In this document: one piece after another, positions 1-7,369 of the stretch
Layout of the letters: every line of letters starts with the position of its first letter
How positions within the stretch are numbered: position 1 is the first letter of the stretch
NCBI RefSeq assembly: GCF_000172175.1
Contig: NZ_ABJL02000008.1
Coordinates: 2,294,001-2,358,000, forward strand
DNA length: 64,000 bases
Reading direction: 5' to 3'
DNA from: Bacteroides intestinalis DSM 17393
GTDB lineage: Bacteria > Bacteroidota > Bacteroidia > Bacteroidales > Bacteroidaceae
Translations under genes and position numbers: made by a program
The notes under the pieces: model-generated
Seen by the model: the letters and a program-made list of their open reading frames with translations, nothing else
Database searches by the model: none
Told to the model about the DNA's origin: nothing

Positions 1-414
1 CGGCAGAAGGTCGGCATACACCTCACAGAAGAAGTCGAAACAGATTTGGCAATGCGCATCCAGTCCTTTGCGGTAATTGTTCAACTCGCCGGTGATGCCG
101 GAGAAGTTGAGGTATAGCACCAGATAGCTGTTGCGGTCCGGTGTGGGATGCTTCCCGATGTAGAGGTCACCAAAGAGTGCCTCAAACTGGTCGCGGGTGC
201 GCACGTCGTAGTAGTGTTGCAGTAGGTTCAGCGTCAAGCTCTTGCCGAAGCGGCGGGGGCGGATGAAGAAGAAGAAGCGGTCCGCCTCCTCTATCATGGG
301 GATGAAGCGGGTTTTATCCACATAATAATAATTGTCGAGGCGAATATCCGCGAAGTTCATCATGCCGTAAGGGAGACGTTTTCTGCCGGGTACTATGTAT
401 TTCATTGGGTCCAT
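1..414 (-). CDS. AAA-ATPase-like protein, 5' part only
   Basis: The gene reads leftwards and runs off the window edge, so only the first 138 residues are seen. They begin MDPMKYIVPG and contain NYYYVDKTRFIPMIEEADR followed by a P-loop-like FIRPRRFGKSLTLNLL (about residues 50-65). This is the signature of the AAA-ATPase-like family (PF09820), which normally continues into a C-terminal PD-(D/E)XK nuclease-like domain (about 500-580 residues in total). Such genes are abundant and variable in Bacteroides and their role is unknown. The start is chosen at the upstream of two in-frame ATGs (414 and 405); an AGGAGG-like sequence lies just upstream. Confidence 0.85.
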   Translation of the reverse strand, partial: MDPMKYIVPGRKRLPYGMMNFADIRLDNYYYVDKTRFIPMIEEADRFFFFIRPRRFGKSLTLNLLQHYYDVRTRDQFEALFGDLYIGKHPTPDRNSYLVLYLNFSGITGELNNYRKGLDAHCQICFDFFCEVYADLLP

Positions 415-433
415 TTTCTGTCCTCCTGCTATT

Positions 434-529
434 TTAAAAAGTAATCCAATTTTCTATTTGAATATTCTCTATCCTATTAAGATGCTTCACATTTTCCGTG
501 ACCATAATACAATCAATAGTTTCTTTCAT
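434..529 (-). pseudogene. C-terminal remnant of a PIN-domain toxin
   Basis: A 31-codon frame overlaps the end of the antitoxin-like gene by 17 bp and reads MKETIDCIMVTENVKHLNRI followed by ENIQIENWITF. The segment from VTEN to ENW matches the end of VapC-type PIN ribonucleases (the last acidic strand and the typical final E-N-W). The N-terminal two thirds, including the first catalytic aspartates (DTN...), are missing. The pattern fits an internal deletion joining the toxin start region to its last 30 codons. It is unlikely to be an active nuclease. The family call is by eye from a short match. Confidence 0.6.
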
Positions 530-701
530 CCTTCCATTTACCGAGATGCTTTTCTATCATCTCATCAGTCCTGTTTTTGCGGGCATCTTTACCGGCAATA
601 ACAGAAGCGGTCAACCGGGTGGCTAATCGCAATTTTATATCATCATTCAGTGACTTTAGCATTTCCCAATAGGTTTCGGTCAGCTTTAATGTATTGTCCA
701 T
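513..701 (-). CDS. Orphan antitoxin-like small protein
   Basis: This 62-residue protein starts MDNTLKLTETYWEMLKSLND and is rich in charged helical residues. A start 15 codons further upstream is possible, but the residues it would add (ending in CYIKKQSV) look like translated leader, so the ATG at 701 is preferred. Small helical proteins of this type are encoded directly before PIN toxins in Bacteroides, with the toxin start overlapping the antitoxin end. Here the overlapping frame is only a PIN remnant. It would act, if at all, as a DNA-binding or toxin-neutralising partner that has lost its toxin. Function is inferred from context. Confidence 0.6.
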   Translation of the reverse strand: MDNTLKLTETYWEMLKSLNDDIKLRLATRLTASVIAGKDARKNRTDEMIEKHLGKWKDERNY

Positions 702-834
702 AACGCTCTGTTTTTTAATGTAACAAAGATACAGGTTTATCCCCAATATACAACAAACCCGATATAAAATAGTTATTCATGCCAATCAGTAGTTGAAATT
801 CATATTAACCTGGTTAATTGCGGTTTGTTTTGGC

Positions 835-842
835 TACCTTTG
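835..842 (+). promoter_or_regulatory. Bacteroides -7 box TACCTTTG
   Basis: An exact TAnnTTTG match lies 26 bp before the ATG at 869. It argues that the small gene downstream starts at 869 rather than at an ATG upstream of the box. Confidence 0.6.
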
Positions 843-868
843 CGGCCGCAATATCAATCACTAAAAAA

Positions 869-1078
869 ATGATAACAAGAACAATGAGTCCTTTCGCACT
901 TAGAAGGGAGATGAAAAACGATATATTTGAAAATATAGTTCCTTATCTCAAAAGAAATTATGATTCTAAAATACGCAGGGCGATTATTAAAAGCCTTCAT
1001 TTGCCGATGATATTTAATCCGATTCACTATTTCAGCAAGACAACAAATAACGATTGGTTCATATTCGTGCAGAAATGA
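869..1078 (+). CDS. Small hypothetical protein
   Basis: The 69-residue frame begins MITRTMSPFALRREMKNDIF and is basic and partly hydrophobic, with no motif I recognise. An exact -7 box just upstream supports transcription and decides the start. There is no clear Shine-Dalgarno sequence, which is normal in this phylum. It lies between a toxin-antitoxin remnant and an Rpn-family nuclease, in a region that looks accessory. It may be a real orphan gene or a chance frame. Confidence 0.4.
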   Translation: MITRTMSPFALRREMKNDIFENIVPYLKRNYDSKIRRAIIKSLHLPMIFNPIHYFSKTTNNDWFIFVQK

Positions 1079-1084
1079 ATTATT

Positions 1085-1177
1085 TCACCACAGATTACAC
1101 AGATTAGCACAGATTTAATTTATTAATAATCAGAGATATCTTTCCTTATCTGTGTAAATCTGTGTAATCTGTGGTGC
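1085..1177. repeat. 20-bp perfect inverted repeat
   Basis: CACCACAGATTACACAGATT at 1085-1104 is exactly inverted at 1158-1177, around a 53-bp AT-rich centre. The arms are internally repetitive (ACACAGATT, GCACAGATT). It sits just upstream of the Rpn-family gene and could be a miniature mobile element end pair, a hairpin, or a recombination-associated repeat. No target-site duplication was identified. Confidence 0.7.
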
Positions 1178-1226
1178 ATCATAACTGCGTAAAAATGAAT
1201 CAAACAAATAATCGCTTCCCGACACG

Positions 1227-1254
1227 TTGGAAACAGAAATTATGCTTACCTTTG
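1227..1254 (+). promoter_or_regulatory. Promoter, -33 TTG and -7 TACCTTTG
   Basis: TTGG at 1227-1230 and TACCTTTG at 1247-1254 are spaced as in Bacteroides promoters. Transcription would begin near 1261, so the Rpn-family gene must start at the ATG at 1281, not at the ATG inside this promoter. Confidence 0.65.
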
Positions 1255-1280
1255 TACGTAAGCAGAAAAAAACAGAAGTT

Positions 1281-2213
1281 ATGGTACAGAAAGACAGGTA
1301 TATACGATTTGACTGGGCGGTGAAGCGTTTGCTACGCAACAAGGCCAACTTCGGCGTGCTCGAAGGTTTCCTCACCGTGTTGCTGGGCGAGCCTATCCGC
1401 ATCGTCGAGATACTGGAAAGCGAGGGCAACCAGCAACGTGAAAACGACAAATTCAACCGTGTGGACATCAAGGCGCGCAACAGCAAGGACGAAATCATCA
1501 TCGTTGAAGTGCAGAACACGCGCGAGATATACTACTTGGAGCGCATCCTCTTCGGCGTTGCCAAGGCCATCACGGAGCATATTGAGCTGGGAGAACTTTA
1601 CTCGGAAGTGAAGAAAGTGTACTCCATCAGCATTCTCTATTTCGACATTGGCAAGGGAAACGATTACTTGTACCACGGTCAGAACTCCTTTGTGGGCGTG
1701 CATACGGGCGATTTTCTGGAGGTCACCACCAAAGAAAAAGACGCCATCGTGCGCAAGCTGCCTGCCGAAATCTTCCCCGAATATTTCCTGATTCGAGTGA
1801 ATGAGTTCAACAAGGTGGCCGTCACCCCGCTTGAGGAGTGGATAGAATATCTGAAGACCGGCATCATCCGCCCCGATACGAAAGCTCCCGGGCTGGAAGA
1901 AGCACGCCAAAAACTGATTTATTACAATATGGACAGGGCGGAACAACTGGCGTATGACGAACATATCAATGCCGTAATGATTCAGAATGATGTGCTGAGT
2001 ACGGCGGCAGAGGAAGGTAGAGAGGAAGGAAGACAAGAAGGCAGACAGGAAGGAAGACAGGAAGGAAGACAAGAAGGGCTTGCAGAAGGGCTTGAGCAAG
2101 GAAAGCAGGAGAAAAACATAGAGAATGCCCGTACGATGAAAGCCTTGAATATCTCCTCCGAAGTCATCCACCAGGTGACGGGTTTAGCCATCAAAGACAT
2201 AGAAGAATTATAA
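1281..2213 (+). CDS. Rpn-family PD-(D/E)XK nuclease / putative transposase
   Basis: The 310-residue protein belongs to the Rpn/PDDEXK_2 family (recombination-promoting nuclease), whose Escherichia coli members cut DNA and raise RecA-independent recombination. The start MVQKDRYIRF is followed by the family opening FDWAVKRLLRNKANFGVLEG. Likely catalytic residues are D62 (RVDIKAR) and E76-x-Q78 (IVEVQN), the family's usual E-x-Q form of the motif. From about residue 243 there is a run of four-residue EEGR/QEGR repeats, encoded by 12-bp tandem repeats, then a helical tail ending KDIEEL. Length is normal for the family. The repeat tract may vary between strains by slippage. It has its own promoter and stands alone, typical of these genes. 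Confidence 0.9.
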   Translation: MVQKDRYIRFDWAVKRLLRNKANFGVLEGFLTVLLGEPIRIVEILESEGNQQRENDKFNRVDIKARNSKDEIIIVEVQNTREIYYLERILFGVAKAITEHIELGELYSEVKKVYSISILYFDIGKGNDYLYHGQNSFVGVHTGDFLEVTTKEKDAIVRKLPAEIFPEYFLIRVNEFNKVAVTPLEEWIEYLKTGIIRPDTKAPGLEEARQKLIYYNMDRAEQLAYDEHINAVMIQNDVLSTAAEEGREEGRQEGRQEGRQEGRQEGLAEGLEQGKQEKNIENARTMKALNISSEVIHQVTGLAIKDIEEL

Positions 2214-2363
2214 ATAGCAAGATATTATTCATTTTCGTCTCGCCCGATTTTCGTTTTTTGAGAAGCAGGCGGGACGTTCTGTTTTCCAGCGTAGTTTTTT
2301 TACAAATGCCCCCTGAATGCCAACCCCCGATTCCCATTATTCTTAAACCTGTGTTCATAAAAT

Positions 2364-2392
2364 AAGTCCGGTGACCGCTCCGGACTTTTTCT
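2364..2392. terminator. Bidirectional terminator hairpin
   Basis: AAGTCCGG at 2364-2371 pairs with CCGGACTT at 2380-2387, followed by a T run on the plus strand. It lies between the convergent Rpn-family gene and the HU-like gene, and abuts the stop codon of the latter. Confidence 0.75.
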
Positions 2393-2853
2393 CATCCCAG
2401 CGGATTTTCTTCAATCCCGCCATCGCCGCCATGCGACGGGTCCTGGTCTTCGGTGGTGGCTGAAAGTTCAATCCATTCCAGTTGTTCGCTGTCCACCAGG
2501 GCGCGGGTGTAGGCGCCGCTGCTGAGGCGGGTGCGTTCAGGGACGAACTCCACGCGGACGGCTTTCACCTGCTTTTCGAAGTCGAAGTCCTTGAGGTCCT
2601 TCACGCCGGTGGTGTCGAGCACGTAGCGGAAGTAGCCCAGTCCTTTGATGTGGACGCTCTTGCCCTGGCTCATGCGGGTGTGCATCACGCCTGCAATGTC
2701 GCCCAGCACGGCTTGAACGTCGGAGTTACTCACTGTGGAGATTTTTGCCAGGTCCTTGGCAATGGTCTCCGTTTCCACGGGTTTGCCCTGCACTATCGCG
2801 CGGGGGTAGTAAACCGCTTGTTTCTGATTAAGCATCTTTTTCCAAAATGGCAT
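2392..2853 (-). CDS. HU-family DNA-binding protein (HU-HIG type)
   Basis: The 153-residue protein starts MPFWKKMLNQKQAVYYPRAI. The middle carries the HU/IHF-like fold seen in Bacteroidales short HU proteins: KDLAKISTVSNSDVQAVLGD, then GKSVHIKGLGYFRYVL, then VRVEFVPERTRLSSG (about residues 30-125). It should bind and bend DNA in the nucleoid. A longer reading to 3042 exists, but it would run through the repeat array upstream, so the start at 2853 is preferred; it also fits family length. The acidic, glycine-rich tail (GGDGGIEENPLG) is variable in such proteins. It is monocistronic. Confidence 0.85.
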   Translation of the reverse strand: MPFWKKMLNQKQAVYYPRAIVQGKPVETETIAKDLAKISTVSNSDVQAVLGDIAGVMHTRMSQGKSVHIKGLGYFRYVLDTTGVKDLKDFDFEKQVKAVRVEFVPERTRLSSGAYTRALVDSEQLEWIELSATTEDQDPSHGGDGGIEENPLG

Positions 2854-2915
2854 AATTCTGATTGTTTTAAGTGTTAATAAATGAATAAATAAATGAACCG
2901 GAACCCGTTTTCCCG

Positions 2916-3003
2916 TGTCGCCGACTCGACGCGCTCTTGTCGCCGACTCGGGGCGGTCATGTCGCCGACTCGAGAATGCCTTGTCGGAGACACGGGAAAA
3001 CCG
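2916..3003. repeat. 22-bp tandem array upstream of HU-like gene
   Basis: TGTCGCCGACTCG occurs exactly at 2916, 2938 and 2960, and a diverged copy TGTCGGAGACACG at 2982. The spacing is 22 bp each time while the other 9 bases of each unit vary. The ends form an inverted repeat: CCCGTTTTCCCGTGTC at 2904-2919 against its near complement at 2988-3003. GC content is clearly higher than in the flanks. It lies 60-150 bp upstream of the HU-like gene's start. Confidence 0.85.
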
Positions 3004-3102
3004 GGGTACCGGATAGAAATAGAAGAAGAAAACAGGATTCAAAAATCCTTATACGCAATGACCGCCGGATGAAAAACATCCGGAGCGGCGCGGACTTCCT
3101 CA

Positions 3103-4581
3103 CTATAGTTCGATACAGCTTTGCAGTTCTTCTTTTATCATCGGCAAGCAATCATCCGTAGAAGTCAATTTGGCAACTTCTATAAATCGAGGTGTAATCT
3201 TAATTTTACAGTGCCCGTTTTCTTCCACCAATTCCAAATCAATGATATTGAGACGTGGCTTATCAATAGAGCAGGCACAGCGATAACCGGAATATTCTGT
3301 TTTGTTGGCCGGGTCCTTACGATCTCCGATATAAAGTGTCTGCTTCTCTATAGAACGAACGTGCTCATGGCCGAAGAAAGCCGTCACGATTTTTATTGGA
3401 GCTTTATCTAAAACATCTTTTAAAGCCTTTTTGTCGGCGTATGTCCACCATCTCTCCGGATTACCATGCGTATCACCGTTCACATCACATCCATAGTTGA
3501 TATGGAACATGGGGATGCCCACCTTGTAATCATAATCTGGCATGCATGCCATCGTCTGCATGCTTGCTTTGAGATAGTCCAAGGCGCCGAATGCATAGGT
3601 TCCCTCATCATGACCGTGTCCCGTATCTCCCGGATCAGTGCGGTTTGCATTGCCCGGCAAATTGTTTAGCATAAAAAATGCAACCAGCACTTTCTTTCCG
3701 TTCTTTTCCAGAGGAAAAAACCATGTGTAGTGATAACCTTTGTTCCCATAATTAGCTGCATTATCCGCAGTACTAATGCCGTATGGAAGAAACAAGCTGC
3801 CTTCCGCTATCCGCTTTTTGTTTCTTTGTTGAATATCGCCTTTCACATTCTCACCGCCAAACCCTGTCCATAAGTCGTGGTTGCCCAGTCCGTCGGCAAC
3901 GGGTATAGACTGTTCTTCCAGTCCGTCAATCAGATTTCCCCATATATCACGCACGGCAGGAAAATGTAGCGGATTAACGTCCCCGGCAGGCGCAGTAGGG
4001 CAATCCAACAAATCGCCCGGCATCACGATAAATTCAGGACGTTTCTGTAAATTGATCAGCTTATCTACAACAGACGCTTGACTCCCACAATTAGTATCAC
4101 CGAAATGATAATCGTTCATCACACCAAACCGACGGGCGGAGAGGCGGAAGAATTCAAATTTGTAACATCCTTTATCATTGACGAAGCCACTCTCTTTCTT
4201 GGCATTCTTCGACAATTGCAGATATTTCCCGCGTGATACAAGCACGGCATAATCCATGCCGGAAGATGATGACGGGTAAATGAAAGACCTATAAACAGCA
4301 CCGGAATGCCGTCCGTCTTCAAGGTCGAAGTCTTGTTGTAACTGTTCCTTTTCCCCGTCAATCGAGATAGTGACACGAAAATGTCCGTGAGCCGTCAACA
4401 CATGAATACCTTTGGGGGTCATTTCATATTCATCGAGTCTGTAATAGTCATTATCAGAAAGATTGTAAGTTATTTTATTCATAGCCGGCTTTCCCCATTC
4501 TTTCTTGTCCGTAGGTTCAACAGTGATTTCAATCTTATTGAAAGCTCTGTTTATCAATTCTAAGTAACATCCGTAACTCAT
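3103..4581 (-). CDS. Calcineurin-like metallophosphoesterase with novel N-terminal domain
   Basis: The 492-residue protein has a complete set of dinuclear-metal phosphoesterase motifs: D157-Y-H159, GDLLD at 189-193, GNHD at 233-236, H360 and GHEH at 404-407. It should hydrolyse a phosphate ester or diester; the substrate is unknown. There is no signal peptide, unlike most Bacteroides phosphoesterases of this size, so it is probably cytoplasmic. Residues 1-120 form a separate beta-rich region (MSYGCYLELINRAFNKIEIT to LVSRGKYLQL) that I do not recognise. It ends 249 bp before the HU-like start and is preceded by about 200 bp of non-coding DNA, so it appears monocistronic. Confidence 0.85.
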   Translation of the reverse strand: MSYGCYLELINRAFNKIEITVEPTDKKEWGKPAMNKITYNLSDNDYYRLDEYEMTPKGIHVLTAHGHFRVTISIDGEKEQLQQDFDLEDGRHSGAVYRSFIYPSSSSGMDYAVLVSRGKYLQLSKNAKKESGFVNDKGCYKFEFFRLSARRFGVMNDYHFGDTNCGSQASVVDKLINLQKRPEFIVMPGDLLDCPTAPAGDVNPLHFPAVRDIWGNLIDGLEEQSIPVADGLGNHDLWTGFGGENVKGDIQQRNKKRIAEGSLFLPYGISTADNAANYGNKGYHYTWFFPLEKNGKKVLVAFFMLNNLPGNANRTDPGDTGHGHDEGTYAFGALDYLKASMQTMACMPDYDYKVGIPMFHINYGCDVNGDTHGNPERWWTYADKKALKDVLDKAPIKIVTAFFGHEHVRSIEKQTLYIGDRKDPANKTEYSGYRCACSIDKPRLNIIDLELVEENGHCKIKITPRFIEVAKLTSTDDCLPMIKEELQSCIEL

Positions 4582-4782
4582 AATATTCTTTTTTTAATGG
4601 TTTATATTTTATTCTTTAGCACCTGCATTAACCTCCTTTCTGATGATGGCAGGTACTGATTTTATTGATTAATCTACTTATAACCAGGTTTATCACACCG
4701 TCCTGTAGCTGTGTGTCCTCCTTTCTTTGGCGGGATGGGGGTTAATAAATCGTTTTATCTCGCAGCTTCCGCACGCAGGCCG

Positions 4783-6405
4783 CTAAAAGGCCAGCACGGC
4801 ACGGACTTTATAGGTATCGGTTTTGGGCTTTACGCCATACCCGGGGATGTCAAGATTTACACGCCAGACAACAGTACCCGTTTCGTCGCTGCTCCAATAC
4901 TCCCCGGTAAGCTTATCACCGTCCGCCTTATCAATCTGGGGATTGATTGTTTTTTTGAGCATATTCAGTTGCGTGTAATCGTCAGCAAAACGAGTAGGCA
5001 CACCGAAACACAGTGTGGCAAGCTCATTCCTGCCCGGTAAGAACCACCCGCTGCTACCTGTGGGAGCGGGGTGCGTGGTAGCATAAGTGGCTATCGCATC
5101 GTAGACAGGAAAGGTGGTGTCGCTGTTCCGAGAGCCGTAAAGTGCCATTAAACGGGAGCTGTAATAACCGAAAGCTATATCGGATGCCAGTATTTCTTCC
5201 CAATCGGCCTGCTCTCCGGATGTGAAGTCCTTGAATGATTCGGCCCACTCATAAATACCCTCAGTCGCCCCCTTTCCGGTGGCCCACTTCACCTTCTGAG
5301 AGGAGGTATCATCCATCGCAACGACCATACCGTGCACACACTCCGGATGGTCGCGCATCAGCAGGCGGTCGCCTGCTAGGGTGCCGGTCTGCGTCCAGTG
5401 TATCCCCTCGATTTCGCCCACCCAGAAGACTACGCCGAGACAACTCTTCCGTAGTTCATCACGGGACAGGTTGCTAACTTCATCCCCGGGCAGGATGCTG
5501 CCGTCCTGCATATAGTAGTCACCCGCTTTTAACGGCCGGAACTCTTCTGTCACCTTACTGTCGTCAAGCGTGTGGACGGTGTATTTTCCGGGCTGAAGAT
5601 TTAATTGGGAATACTTAAGTTTGAAAGTCTCCTTAGCTCCGTTGTAGTAATACTTATACGCTCCCGGATCCAAGAGCGCGAGGCTTTTAGTGTTCACCAA
5701 CAGGCGGGCCGTATAGGGGTTCTCCTGCCAATATAAATTTTCACTGATCACCGCCGTGTAGCGGTAATAACTCTTAGAAATCTCTCGGCTGTCTATCTTT
5801 TCGGTATAGGTATATTTCGTAGCAGGCACCTGAAGGATGAACAGAGACATGCGGTGCTCCATCGCGAAGCTGAGCGTATGGTTGTTATACACGCCACGGG
5901 CCGTCATCAGGTCGGAGGCGGTGTATTGGGCGTAGGTACTCTGGTTGGGGTTAACAGACCACTCATCGACTACATACTTAAAGAAGTCTTCATCGCCGGG
6001 CGATACCTTGCCGTTCATATAGTTATCCTTCTGGTAGGGATAATAGGCATGATAACTCTTATCGGGTGAGTAGAAAAGCTGAGAAGTGCCGGCAGGCAGC
6101 GTCCACTTGCCTCCCTGTAGGGTAAGGCAGAGGTTTTTCACCTCCAGGGTTCCGTCCTTCACCACGTAGAGGCCGATGCGGTCGCCTTCGGTGAAGACGG
6201 TGCTGTAACCGCGTTCCTGGGCGCGGGTTTGCCCGGTGGCGTACATGCCGCCGTCGCTCACGGTGATGGTGAGGGGGCGGGCATCGGGGTCGGTGCCGGC
6301 AGGGGGCAGTTCGTCCAGTGCGTCGGACGTGCATGCCGCCAGCATCAGGATGAGGGCGCAGGCCAGGGATGCTGCCGGGGGAAATATGGAATGATGTTGT
6401 TTCAT
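4783..6405 (-). CDS. Fimbrillin-family lipoprotein, probable pilus tip subunit
   Basis: The 540-residue protein has a lipoprotein signal (LILMLAAC, Cys25) and then the fimbrillin-style GQTR (Arg61), the type of site cut by an Arg protease to trigger strand exchange in type V pili. The N-terminal half resembles FimA/Mfa-like fimbrillins (SQLFYSPDKSYHAYYPYQ is a typical core motif). The C-terminal 200 residues (from about 330) look like a DUF1566/Lcl-type domain: GWFLPGRNELATLC and GEYWSSDETG. Such a fusion is seen in tip adhesins. It is the last gene of the pilus operon, 40 bp after the preceding fimbrillin. Role as tip is inferred. Confidence 0.85.
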   Translation of the reverse strand: MKQHHSIFPPAASLACALILMLAACTSDALDELPPAGTDPDARPLTITVSDGGMYATGQTRAQERGYSTVFTEGDRIGLYVVKDGTLEVKNLCLTLQGGKWTLPAGTSQLFYSPDKSYHAYYPYQKDNYMNGKVSPGDEDFFKYVVDEWSVNPNQSTYAQYTASDLMTARGVYNNHTLSFAMEHRMSLFILQVPATKYTYTEKIDSREISKSYYRYTAVISENLYWQENPYTARLLVNTKSLALLDPGAYKYYYNGAKETFKLKYSQLNLQPGKYTVHTLDDSKVTEEFRPLKAGDYYMQDGSILPGDEVSNLSRDELRKSCLGVVFWVGEIEGIHWTQTGTLAGDRLLMRDHPECVHGMVVAMDDTSSQKVKWATGKGATEGIYEWAESFKDFTSGEQADWEEILASDIAFGYYSSRLMALYGSRNSDTTFPVYDAIATYATTHPAPTGSSGWFLPGRNELATLCFGVPTRFADDYTQLNMLKKTINPQIDKADGDKLTGEYWSSDETGTVVWRVNLDIPGYGVKPKTDTYKVRAVLAF

Positions 6406-6444
6406 ACGGTTTCTTTTTTATTGATGAATTTAGTTGCTACTGTT

Positions 6445-7341
6445 CTACTCGACCGGCTGCCACGTACCTCCTCCTTCTTCCATGTCGATATTTTTGATAC
6501 CTTCCGAGGTCACGGTGAGGCGGTACTCGTACATCTTGCCACTGAAGAAGTTCGCTTCGCCTGCGGCGGGGGTGTAGTAGAAGGTCTTTCCTCCGATGAC
6601 TATTTTCACGAACTTCCGTCCCAACATATTTTGGGGAGGAAGCAGGGCGCGCACGGTGCGTACGTAGTCGGCGGCGGCAGGGGTCACTTCGTTGGGGGTG
6701 ATGTGGTCGGTGCCGGGGAGCACTTGCTCTGCGGTTCCATTGTTGAGATTGATATTCCCTCCCGTGCACGCAAGGTTTTCAAAGGTTACAGTGGCGCGCT
6801 TCAGTTCATCGTCGGTCACGCCGTTGCCCGCTTTGAGGTGTACCACCACTTTAGCCGTGACGTGGCGGAAGACGAGGGTCTTATCGGGGGACGTTACGGT
6901 GATGTAGAAGTAGGGAGCAGCCATGCAGTCGCTATCCTGATATCCTTTATCTCTCTGGTCGGCCTGTACAGAGAAAGAAGTAGAATCCAGCGAATTATAT
7001 TTCCCATTAATCGTCTTTTCCTCATCCGGGCTTCTCCAGGTGCAGGCGACATCATTTGTAATCAGCTTTCCATCGGAATCGACGAAGAGGTATATCTCCT
7101 GATTCGGCACGCTGGAGATGCTACTTTTAATCCACAGCCTCACCACTTCTCCCCCTTCCCACCTATTTTCAGTGGTAGCCCGTGTCTGGGCGTTGGCGGA
7201 GGAATATCCCTCTACGGCGGCGTAGAGTTCCAGCGGCACGCCGCCTTCGGGCCATGCCGCGTCGTCATCGCCTGTGCAGGCAGCCAAAACCAAGGCTGCC
7301 CACAGGTACATTATATATATTGGTATGTTCGTCTTCTTCAT
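6445..7341 (-). CDS. Fimbrillin-family lipoprotein (minor pilin)
   Basis: The 298-residue protein has a lipobox (LVLAAC, Cys22), an acidic linker and AQTR at 51-54, matching the Arg-cleavage site of type V pilins. It then shows fimbrillin features: FHV-type beta strands, KTLVFRHVTAKVVVHLKAGN (the conserved central strand pattern with H and LxK) and a C-terminal donor-strand-like segment (KNIDMEEGGGTWQPVE). It would be secreted, lipidated and assembled into a surface fibre after proteolysis. It lies 28 bp downstream of another fimbrillin gene in the same operon. Confidence 0.85.
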   Translation of the reverse strand: MKKTNIPIYIMYLWAALVLAACTGDDDAAWPEGGVPLELYAAVEGYSSANAQTRATTENRWEGGEVVRLWIKSSISSVPNQEIYLFVDSDGKLITNDVACTWRSPDEEKTINGKYNSLDSTSFSVQADQRDKGYQDSDCMAAPYFYITVTSPDKTLVFRHVTAKVVVHLKAGNGVTDDELKRATVTFENLACTGGNINLNNGTAEQVLPGTDHITPNEVTPAAADYVRTVRALLPPQNMLGRKFVKIVIGGKTFYYTPAAGEANFFSGKMYEYRLTVTSEGIKNIDMEEGGGTWQPVE

Positions 7342-7369
7342 TTTTTTCTTTATATTTATTGTTTATGGG

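Noticed and set aside
1332..2171. Long open frame opposite the Rpn-family gene
   Set aside because: It is the antisense of a well-recognised gene and has repetitive, low-complexity sequence.
4605..4628. 8-codon frame with a strong AAAGGAGG site upstream of the metallophosphoesterase
   Set aside because: The ribosome site is good but the frame is only MQVLKNKI and no attenuator structure was convincing; left as possible but unsupported.
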